A stretch of 64,000 bases of DNA, taken from positions 62,001 to 126,000 of the forward strand of contig NZ_JBBDYL010000054.1 of assembly GCF_040901545.1 (NCBI RefSeq), written 5' to 3'. The notes below the pieces were generated by a model, which was given only the letters and a program-made list of their open reading frames with translations, was not told the origin of the DNA and ran no database searches. Source of the stretch: Sulfuricaulis sp040901545. GTDB taxonomy: Bacteria; Pseudomonadota; Gammaproteobacteria; Acidiferrobacterales; Sulfurifustaceae. The position numbers were made by a program, and so were the translations under genes. Numbering within the stretch: position 1 is the first letter of the stretch; every line of letters begins with the position of its first letter. Below, piece by piece: positions 36,018 to 43,437 of this stretch.

Positions 36018-36727
36018 TGCTTGGTTGACTTCCGCAGTTGTAAACCAAAACTAACCGCGCGGCGTATGAATTTGCGTTTCTCCGCCCAATTCAAGTTCCA
36101 ATGTGAAGCTCCATAAACACGCACTCCGAAACGCACCGGGAAGCGATGCACTGGAAGTCCAGCACGTTTTGCCTGAAAGTAGGCGTAGAGATCGAGCGAG
36201 AAATCATGGGGCGGTTCGTGCCAGGATTCGAAAAAGGCCCGGCTAAATAACGTCGGCTGGGCGTTGATATCCCACAAAGGACGGTTTAGTAACAAAGTCT
36301 CAAAGGCACTCATGCCGACGGAAAAGAGTGTATCGCCCAAGGGACGTCCGTAGCGGCGACCTTTGACGAAGATATCAGCTCCGTGAATCTCGAACATTGA
36401 AAGCCCTCGCCGTGCATCAACCGGATCAGTCTGCAAATCCGCATGGGTCCAGCCAAGCAGTTGGCCTTTAGCGGCACGCAAACCGCTTAGAATACCGAAA
36501 CCGTAACCCTGATTATTTTCCACCCGAACGCTACGGCAACCAGAACAAAACGGTAATAATTCCGCCAAAATGCTTGAGGTACCGTCAATAGAACCGTTGT
36601 CGACCAGAAGAACTTCGATCTTCCCAGGCTCTGCCAGTTTGGCGCATTTCGGCAATAACAGCGGTAAATTGGCGGCTTCGTTGTAGCAGGGGATAACGAG
36701 CGATAGTTTCGGTGCAGCATTATGCAT
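36014..36727 (-). CDS. glycosyltransferase family 2 (DPM1/dolichyl-phosphate-sugar synthase-like)
   Basis: A 237-residue GT-A fold protein: LSLVIPCYNEAANLPLLLPKC, VLLVDNGSIDGTSSILAEL, GFGILSGLRAAKGQLLGWTHADLQTDP with the metal-binding acidic motif, and DINAQPTLFSRAFFESW. These resemble polyprenyl-phosphate-sugar synthases, though no C-terminal membrane segments are visible. If it makes a polyprenyl-phosphate-linked sugar it could supply the GT-C-like proteins of this locus; this is inference. It begins inside the methyltransferase stop codon (TAATG). Confidence 0.82.
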   Translation of the reverse strand: MHNAAPKLSLVIPCYNEAANLPLLLPKCAKLAEPGKIEVLLVDNGSIDGTSSILAELLPFCSGCRSVRVENNQGYGFGILSGLRAAKGQLLGWTHADLQTDPVDARRGLSMFEIHGADIFVKGRRYGRPLGDTLFSVGMSAFETLLLNRPLWDINAQPTLFSRAFFESWHEPPHDFSLDLYAYFQAKRAGLPVHRFPVRFGVRVYGASHWNLNWAEKRKFIRRAVSFGLQLRKSTKQ

Positions 36728-37524
36728 TATGAAGTTTTCTCGAGGACAACAGAGCGTCCTACAGCAAATACGTTTGGAAATAAATACACAAGAAAACGGT
36801 CAACGGTCTGCACGACCTTATAGACATTTGATGGGAACTGGATAATGCGTGTCTTAGCAATGACCCCGCCAGATAAGGGGAATAACAAGGATTCGTTTAA
36901 TTCATTTTTTAGAAATCGGAATCCGGGAATTTCATTTTCGAATGCCAACTCATCGCTAAATAGCAATTCAGGAATCGCGCAATTGGCTGACCAAGGATCT
37001 GAGGGATCGTTGGCAATAGTATTCTCATTGAAAACGTTAATGTCGTATGACCAGCCTTCGTGCCGCATTATTCTTAGAAGGATGCGCAGCATCAAACTCG
37101 TATGTAAATCTTGGATAAGCAAGAAACCGCCTAGCTTAAGTTTTGTTCTAACTACACTAAAGAATCGGGCGGGATTCGCCAAATGATGGATCATATGACT
37201 GCATATTACGGCGTCAAGACTATCATTCCCAAATGGTAGATTTAAAGCATCGACAACAATATCTATCCAAGGCCGCTTTACCACGTCCGATAGAATTATG
37301 TTTGGGCAATCAAGAAACTCTTTACTAAGCCCAGCACCAGCTCCTAGCTCGACGACTGCCTTACAGCCCAATAGGTACTCATTCATCCATGAATAGCGTT
37401 GTCGAAGTAAATAAGTGACACTTATGGGGCGCTCACGGAAAAACCTATCGCGAGCCGCCTCTACATCACCTTCATGTAACATCCGATTTTCATCGTGTCG
37501 TGGAAAATAAGTGCCTCGCAGCAT
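36727..37524 (-). CDS. class I SAM-dependent methyltransferase
   Basis: A 265-residue soluble protein. The SAM-binding motif is VVELGAGAGLSKEFLDCP, followed by IILSDV, VVDALNLPFGNDSLDAVICSHMIHHLANP and LKLGGFLLIQD, a typical Methyltransf_11 pattern. It could methylate a sugar or another small group in the repeat unit. It follows the tandem nucleotidyltransferase gene by 62 bases and overlaps the GT2 gene by one base. The substrate cannot be told. Confidence 0.8.
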   Translation of the reverse strand: MLRGTYFPRHDENRMLHEGDVEAARDRFFRERPISVTYLLRQRYSWMNEYLLGCKAVVELGAGAGLSKEFLDCPNIILSDVVKRPWIDIVVDALNLPFGNDSLDAVICSHMIHHLANPARFFSVVRTKLKLGGFLLIQDLHTSLMLRILLRIMRHEGWSYDINVFNENTIANDPSDPWSANCAIPELLFSDELAFENEIPGFRFLKNELNESLLFPLSGGVIAKTRIIQFPSNVYKVVQTVDRFLVYLFPNVFAVGRSVVLEKTS

Positions 37525-37586
37525 AGGTTATTCCTATCAATAATGGGTGCTACTCAAATGGAATAAATCTGTTGCAAAGTTAAGAT

Positions 37587-39236
37587 TTACCGTTTGATGA
37601 GGCGCTGATTTACCTCGCTTACAACATTACTAGACACATGCTTGTCCAAATGAAGGCGATATGGATGTCCTTCCCACTTATGAAAACATGACTGCCAGTA
37701 TTCAAAAGTACGTAAATCGTTCGGAGTGCCCCAGCAAATATAGCTATCGATTTCAAAGATTCGCACCGTTAGCCCGAGGGCGAGCGCGTCTTCGATGCTG
37801 GTATCGACATAGAACTCGCCATTAACTCTGGCATCGCGCTCAATCATCCGCTCCACCGCGCGCGCGAAGTCGCTGCCGCGACGAAACGTGAATGTGCCGG
37901 TGATTATGGGGTCATGCTTTGGATCTGCCAACGGTTTTTTCACTGACACTCGACTAACGCGGTCGCTCCGACCTTCGCAAGCGACCCAACCGTACATCTG
38001 AGGATGCCGCACGGCATTAGGGTAACCACGCACAACCCAGACGATGACATCCGTATCGGGATCATCGAGAAGTGCTTGCAAGTTATCATGCCGATAAAGC
38101 GCACCATTATCGCAGGCCGCGATTGTAAGTGCGCCGTCATTTTCCGTTACAGTTAAACCGGCGCGCAGGCCCAGCAATGCTGTACGCGCTTGACCGTCAG
38201 TTGCCCCGTCAAGAATCACGCAATTCGTACCCGGGAATGTTTCATGTAATGTGTTCCTGATCGAGTCCAATTCAGGCATGTCGCGGCGTAAAACAAATAC
38301 ATGGCGCGCAGTGGCAGGAAGGTCGGCAGTCGCCTGTACCACCATCGGCTTACCCGACACCGGTATTAGTGGCTTCGTGACCACATAACTCTCACGTGTA
38401 AAGCGCTCGCCCAGGCCGGCCATAGGGATCAGGGTTGTGCCACTGACTCTCGGAACGTTTGCATAAACAGGGTCGATAAGGCGACGAAAGGTGTCCGACC
38501 ACATTCGGTACTCCGCCACGTCTTCCGGCGTGCCCCACTGCATAAAGTGCTGCAGATCGTAGACCGCGATCCGCTTGCCTGATTCAAGCATCGGCTTGTA
38601 GGAAAGGCTGACATAGAACTCGCCAGCAACATTAAGATTGCGATCTCTCGCGGCCTGCAATGCATCCAGCATCATTTGCCCACTGGAAAAATAATAAGTT
38701 CCGCTTGAAGCGTATTCCTCCATTCGGTTATCCGTGTAAGGCTGTTTTTCCTGTATATCAAGCACCCAACCATCGGCTTCACGCATGTAGGCGTAATTGG
38801 TCGCCCCCAACGTATGGGGATGAAATCCCTTGTAGGCGGGAATCGCTCCATCACACTTGCAGTGCGCGACGAAGTGGCAGAAATGCCTCCAGTTCCAATA
38901 GCATGTGAAATCAGCATAATTGACGACAACGGGCTGGCGTTGATCAATCAGGTCAGCAACCTGAAGAACGGCATGAACCGGACCGAGTTTGTGAGAACCA
39001 ATACCCACTACCCGACCAGTCGGGCAATAGAGATGGATGGTTTCCTCCAATCGGTAAGATGGCTCGGCAAGATGATCACGGTTACAGATGAAGATAAAAT
39101 CTGTCTCGCCCGGAAACAAGTCAATGACATGCGCGATGATCGGCTTGCCATCTATTTCGATGAGCGGCTTCGGCACCGTATAACCAGCCTTGCGAAAACG
39201 CTCACCGAAACCAGACATCGGAATGATTATTTGCAT
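37587..39236 (-). CDS. tandem-domain sugar nucleotidyltransferase
   Basis: A 549-residue protein made of two copies of an NTP_transferase domain. Copy 1 (about 1-260) has IIIPMSGFGERFRKAGY and VPKPLIEIDGKPIIA; copy 2 (about 266-549) has TLIPMAGLGERFTRESY and VTKPLIPVSGKPMV. Both end with matching blocks, NVAGEFYVSLSYKPML/FMQWGTPEDV and RVNGEFYVDTSIEDAL/YICWGTPNDL. Each copy keeps the GxGxRF loop and the Lys of KPL, so both may be active. The reaction is presumably NTP plus sugar or polyol phosphate to NDP-sugar. It begins the unusual coupled gene set that runs down to the aldolase. Confidence 0.85.
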   Translation of the reverse strand: MQIIIPMSGFGERFRKAGYTVPKPLIEIDGKPIIAHVIDLFPGETDFIFICNRDHLAEPSYRLEETIHLYCPTGRVVGIGSHKLGPVHAVLQVADLIDQRQPVVVNYADFTCYWNWRHFCHFVAHCKCDGAIPAYKGFHPHTLGATNYAYMREADGWVLDIQEKQPYTDNRMEEYASSGTYYFSSGQMMLDALQAARDRNLNVAGEFYVSLSYKPMLESGKRIAVYDLQHFMQWGTPEDVAEYRMWSDTFRRLIDPVYANVPRVSGTTLIPMAGLGERFTRESYVVTKPLIPVSGKPMVVQATADLPATARHVFVLRRDMPELDSIRNTLHETFPGTNCVILDGATDGQARTALLGLRAGLTVTENDGALTIAACDNGALYRHDNLQALLDDPDTDVIVWVVRGYPNAVRHPQMYGWVACEGRSDRVSRVSVKKPLADPKHDPIITGTFTFRRGSDFARAVERMIERDARVNGEFYVDTSIEDALALGLTVRIFEIDSYICWGTPNDLRTFEYWQSCFHKWEGHPYRLHLDKHVSSNVVSEVNQRLIKR

Positions 39237-39593
39237 GGCAGTTGTCTGGACGCGATGACCGCGTCGAACATCTTGTGATAATCATTCAAATTTGTGTTGT
39301 TCACACGCCAGGCAGCGACATAGCGTTGGCAGGCATTACGATTTTGGCCATGTCGCTTTCATCCATCGCCTGGAATCTGACAAGCGCGCGTAATAAGCTG
39401 CTTCATTTTCAAGTGGAAAATCTGCCCCAACACCGGCCTGTTCCAGGCTCCGCCAGGGTGACCGCCATAGGTAGCCGTCGATGTTGGGCTGATTGGTTAA
39501 ATGGGAGTCTTCGACAGAACGTGAAATAGAAAATAGTACTGATGGCCGTTTAGGTGGATAACATAGTCGACACAGCACATGACTTTCCAGCAA
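39227..39593 (-). pseudogene. decayed gene remnant, two frameshifts
   Basis: The 398-base gap between a GT2 gene and the tandem nucleotidyltransferase holds protein-like sequence in three successive frames. The first is an 85-codon stretch (39336-39593) with IDGYLWRSPWRSLEQAGVG and FPLENEAAYY. The second is RALVRFQAMDESDMAK in another frame. The third is NACQRYVAAWRVNNTNLNDY to a TAA at 39227-39229, just inside the nucleotidyltransferase start. Joined, they read like the C-terminal end of a GT-B glycosyltransferase. A frameshifted, truncated glycosyltransferase is my best guess; no N-terminus is visible. Confidence 0.5.
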
Positions 39594-39634
39594 GTATCGA
39601 GATCTCGTATGTCACCATCGACACATGCTGTCTA

Positions 39635-40543
39635 TTACGGCTCTCTTTTCTGGGCATTGGCGCGCTTAACCTCAAGATATTTCACATCGATAAGCATCGG
39701 GTACCACAGAGCTTGGAGGAAATGATAAATAAACGCTTCCCGCCCATCCAGAAAGCCTCCGCTCAAAACATACCGATAAATGAAATAAAAGATGGGCCTG
39801 ACCAGAGGAGGCATGCGATTCCAGACGTGATGGCGCAGCCACCGTTTCCGCTCCGCCTGAGTGCCCCAGAAGCGAGCATTAATTTCTTGAACACCATGAT
39901 CGATAGGCTTGATCAGCTCTAGGGCTTCCCGCATCGCGTAGCCATTGTGCTTGACGATCCAATCACTCACTCCTTTGCGGTCCTCATGCACGAAAAACTG
40001 ATTCAGATGCCCTATACTGCCCGACACAATCAGGTGCTCATTCACAGTACGATCCTCGCAGCGCGCATGGCCGCGACGAAAGAGGCGCAGAATCCATGAT
40101 GGATAATAGCCGCGCCGAATCCATCTTCCCATCCAGATCAATCTTCTTTTGATGTAAAAACCGATCTCATCAGGATTCCTAACAATAAGATCAGATATTT
40201 CTGTTTTCAGATCTTTGGGTAGCCATTCATCCGCATCGAGAAAAAATATCCATTCAGACCGAATCGGCAAATGGTTCAGCGCGAAATTACGTTGATTTGC
40301 GAAGTTTTCGAATCGGTTCTGATGGACGGAGCAGGGATAGCGTTCTGTAATTTCAATTGTCCGATCGGTACTGAAAGAGTCGAGAACAAAGATTTCTCCG
40401 GCCCAGCCGATGACAGATTCGAGAGCTTGGGCGATATTGGCTTCCTCATTGAAGGTCAGGATGATTACTGCTAAATCAGTCAGATTTTTATTTACGTCAC
40501 CGTCCTCTGCCATACTACTGCGTGAAGGGAAAACCTCGTTCAT
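39635..40543 (-). CDS. glycosyltransferase family 2 (WaaE/KdtX-like)
   Basis: A 302-residue inverting GT-A enzyme. It has LAVIILTFNEEANIAQALES, EIFVLDSFSTDRTIEI, NQRNFALNH, and the metal-binding motif WIFFLDADEWLP. The DRTVNEHLIVSG segment is characteristic of the WaaE-like subgroup. The frame is open to 40600, but ATG 40541-40543 overlaps the upstream stop as TAATG, so I start there. The donor is unknown. A decayed gene follows it. Confidence 0.86.
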   Translation of the reverse strand: MNEVFPSRSSMAEDGDVNKNLTDLAVIILTFNEEANIAQALESVIGWAGEIFVLDSFSTDRTIEITERYPCSVHQNRFENFANQRNFALNHLPIRSEWIFFLDADEWLPKDLKTEISDLIVRNPDEIGFYIKRRLIWMGRWIRRGYYPSWILRLFRRGHARCEDRTVNEHLIVSGSIGHLNQFFVHEDRKGVSDWIVKHNGYAMREALELIKPIDHGVQEINARFWGTQAERKRWLRHHVWNRMPPLVRPIFYFIYRYVLSGGFLDGREAFIYHFLQALWYPMLIDVKYLEVKRANAQKREP

Positions 40544-41688
40544 TATGTGACTAGCCCAATCATATCCACAAACTCCTGAGCATAGCGCTTCCAACTCCAA
40601 TCGAATGAGGTCAAACGCCTGCTCCCGCCCTCACGCAAATGTTGCAAAACGTTTGACGACAGTGCCTCTTTTATGGTCAGGGCCCCCGCTGCCGCATCAA
40701 GCGGAGAGTAATAAAGCGCGCCTTCCCCACACATTTCTCGATTGATCGCCGTATCAGCAGCCACAATCGGCAGGCCATGCCCCATGGCCTCGATCATGGA
40801 AAAGCCAAACGATTCACACAGCGACGGATACACCATCAAATCACATAGCGCGTAAAGTTGTCCCATCTGGTGCTGAGGCACCCGCCCCAAAAAAATCACT
40901 TGATCTGTCAGCCCTAGTTCACTGACAGTACGCTCAAAGTTCTCGACACCTTCCGGCCAATCGTCCCGGGCTACGATTGTAAATAGACAAAATTCTACGT
41001 CATCCGACTTGAGACGAGCCAACATTTGGAACAAAACATCAAAACCTTTGTGGGCAGCCGCGTGCGCCGGGAAAAGGAGCTTTATCCCTTTACCCGAGGT
41101 CAGTGCTTGCGCGAACTTTTCTTCCAGTGGCCCCGCCAAATTCTCCTTGGCGAAGCCGTGGTAAAGCGTATGGAAGCGTTTGTTCCGAGTTTGCGGGCAG
41201 GCTTCACGAATCATTTCGCCCATGGCATGGCTAGGCGTCACGATCAAATCAGCCCGCTTCATCGATTCCACCGCGAACCGACGTCGTAATACTGTTTCAA
41301 CCTTCAGCCACCCGCCAATTTTTTCCAGATAATAAGGACAATAATAAAGGGCGTTGCGTTGAAAAAAGATATGCGGCACCGGCGACCAGGCCGGGCCGAA
41401 GTTGGTGAGCGATACGACTGCTGAATATTTTTCCCGCCTGAGTCGCTGTGGCAATTTAAACACATCGCCTGCAATACGCTTTGGCCATGATGAACACGCA
41501 TGATCCGGGACGCGCTCAAATCGGATATTTTCCGCGACATCCAATGCCGGAAATGATTCCCGAACCTGAACCACGTATTCGCGATTCGCGTCGCACCTGC
41601 CCAGCTCCGGTAGGAAATTGGTGATGTGACGCATCGCGCCGCCCATGGCGGCGCCAAGAGCATGGATGAGTATCTTTTCCATGGTCAT
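40543..41688 (-). CDS. glycosyltransferase family 4
   Basis: A 381-residue GT-B fold enzyme. It has an N-terminal glycine-rich LGAAMGGAMRHITNFLPEL and FFQRNALYYCPYYL. The C-terminal Rossmann domain has KLLFPAHAAAHKGFDVLF, QVIFLGRVPQHQMGQLYAL and the donor-binding SLCESFGFSMIEAMGHGLPIV with the conserved E-x7-E pattern. Donor and acceptor are unknown. It overlaps the next GT2 gene by one base; 200 bases separate it from the upstream polymerase gene. Confidence 0.88.
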   Translation of the reverse strand: MTMEKILIHALGAAMGGAMRHITNFLPELGRCDANREYVVQVRESFPALDVAENIRFERVPDHACSSWPKRIAGDVFKLPQRLRREKYSAVVSLTNFGPAWSPVPHIFFQRNALYYCPYYLEKIGGWLKVETVLRRRFAVESMKRADLIVTPSHAMGEMIREACPQTRNKRFHTLYHGFAKENLAGPLEEKFAQALTSGKGIKLLFPAHAAAHKGFDVLFQMLARLKSDDVEFCLFTIVARDDWPEGVENFERTVSELGLTDQVIFLGRVPQHQMGQLYALCDLMVYPSLCESFGFSMIEAMGHGLPIVAADTAINREMCGEGALYYSPLDAAAGALTIKEALSSNVLQHLREGGSRRLTSFDWSWKRYAQEFVDMIGLVT

Positions 41689-41799
41689 CGAAACGGCCTA
41701 ACAATAAATTCCACCCAAAGCGTTAGGGAAATTTCTTTCAATTGTCGCCACTTGGGCTAGCCGTACTTTATCACCGGTATCCTTTCAAGCCTTCATGGC

Positions 41800-41889
41800 C
41801 TAGGCCATATTGGGAACCGCTTCAAAGACGGCGGCGGTGAATCGAATGGTGGGAAAGGTGTGGATGGTGCGCCCGTAATTCCTTTTCAT
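41800..41889 (-). CDS. possible 29-residue ORF after the polymerase gene
   Basis: ATG 41887-41889 overlaps the polymerase stop (TGATG), the arrangement of a translationally coupled gene. The frame MKRNYGRTIHTFPTIRFTAA... stops at 41800-41802 within a 14-base palindrome (ATGGCCTAGGCCAT, 41795-41808). It may be the remnant of a larger gene that once filled the 200-base gap, or chance. No family is recognisable. Confidence 0.2.
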   Translation of the reverse strand: MKRNYGRTIHTFPTIRFTAAVFEAVPNMA

Positions 41890-43415
41890 CAACCAGGAAT
41901 TCGCGATGCGTGTTTGTAAAGAAAAAACTGGAGAATCAGAATAAGTGGCAGCTCACGGAAAAGTGAGACGATAACTCCGTTAAACGAATTCTCCCAGACG
42001 ATTAATGTCGAAAGTATGCATAGGAATACAACACCGCCAGCGGGCGAAATCCATGGTTGCGTAACAAAAAAAGTAACTCGTTGAATGAACCCGATAAATA
42101 AGAAACCCAAAAAAACTGCAATGATTCCGCCAGCAAAATACAAGTGAGTAAACGGTCCCATGGCAGTTGTAGTAATCTGGTCAAGTCCCATTATTGTTTG
42201 TGTATACCACATGCCGGCATTCCCAAGAGGCTTCCCCTCCCAGAGAAACCTAGGAATCCACGCATGCAAAGGCGCGAGCAGAATATTTCGGAGAAACTCC
42301 GGGCTGCCTGCGGGCAAGCTTTCATTGTTGTCAGCAAACGCAATCCCCAATGATCCGACGTAAGTAAGATTCAATCTTTTAATGATGTGCAATAAGAGTA
42401 AAGCCATTTTTTCCTTGCCGGATAAGAGTAAAACCTTTTCTTCCGTGCCAGCTTCATACGCCGAAGACAATGTCGATTGCATCAAGGTATTCGCCGTCCT
42501 TGTTAAGGATGCCCCCTTGAATTCAGGGTTCGCATTAAGCGCAACCCGGTAGGGTTCAACTACCGCATAGGAAATTATTAATGCAAGGGGAATTGCGATA
42601 AACCAATGGCGTGAAGCGCGGTCGATTCGTAAATATTGACATAGCATTACAATGATGAATGGCATTATTACTGCAGCTTTGGAGCCGGTTAAAAAACCGA
42701 AACTGATCTCGTAGACAAGTAGCCCAATAAGCCATGCTCTCGCGTGTCGTCCAGGCTGCGGGGAATAATACTGTAAAGCAGCAATCACTAACGCCAGTTT
42801 ACCGAGAGATGACCCCATGGAGAGATATTGCGTGTAAGAGGCAGCCTCGATATGCCGATCATAAGTGCTGGAATAACCAAATAATCCAAGCTGAATCTGA
42901 ATAAAGCGGCTCGCAAGACCAGTGAGCACAAGCCCTACTAAAACCCAAGCTTTTGGTTCTGCATTAAATACAAAAAACTTTTTTCGAAACCCAATCAACG
43001 ATTCTCTGGTCATCAATTTCGCAACAAGGGGCGACCAATATCCTAGCCACATCGCGACTGCGCCGATGATAGCCAGCAGCATCAACTTGTTCATTGAAGC
43101 GGTAATTTCCCGCCGAGACCAGACTAAATGAAGGATGTCTTCGGGCAAGAAGTACATAAAATTCGTTACGCCGAAACCTAATACAAACACCATTAGCGAG
43201 CACAACACCGCAGGATTAATCAACCATCGCACGGGATGCAGACGGCGAACCCGATTGACCTCTAGCGCCAGATAAATCAGTAACAGTGACGTCAGCAGAA
43301 CAAATGCCGTTCTCAGACCGATAAAGTTCGTTATCGAGAGCAGATAAATGAAGCCTGCGGAAATCCCGACAACAAGAGCGGCCAGCAGTGTGGTAATAGT
43401 GGTTGTTTGTCGCAT
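41889..43415 (-). CDS. wzy: Wzy-like O-antigen/polysaccharide polymerase
   Basis: A 508-residue integral membrane protein with about twelve hydrophobic segments and a large hydrophilic loop near residues 290-400 (VEPYRVALNANPEFKG to WEGKPLGNAG). This is the topology of Wzy polymerases, which link lipid-carried repeat units at the periplasmic face. The family is recognised by shape more than sequence, so the call is by topology and by location among glycosyltransferases. It lies 22 bases after the asparagine-synthase gene. An O-antigen ligase is an alternative. Confidence 0.65.
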   Translation of the reverse strand: MRQTTTITTLLAALVVGISAGFIYLLSITNFIGLRTAFVLLTSLLLIYLALEVNRVRRLHPVRWLINPAVLCSLMVFVLGFGVTNFMYFLPEDILHLVWSRREITASMNKLMLLAIIGAVAMWLGYWSPLVAKLMTRESLIGFRKKFFVFNAEPKAWVLVGLVLTGLASRFIQIQLGLFGYSSTYDRHIEAASYTQYLSMGSSLGKLALVIAALQYYSPQPGRHARAWLIGLLVYEISFGFLTGSKAAVIMPFIIVMLCQYLRIDRASRHWFIAIPLALIISYAVVEPYRVALNANPEFKGASLTRTANTLMQSTLSSAYEAGTEEKVLLLSGKEKMALLLLHIIKRLNLTYVGSLGIAFADNNESLPAGSPEFLRNILLAPLHAWIPRFLWEGKPLGNAGMWYTQTIMGLDQITTTAMGPFTHLYFAGGIIAVFLGFLFIGFIQRVTFFVTQPWISPAGGVVFLCILSTLIVWENSFNGVIVSLFRELPLILILQFFLYKHASRIPG

Positions 43416-43437
43416 CCTTACCCTAAATTTAAATTAA

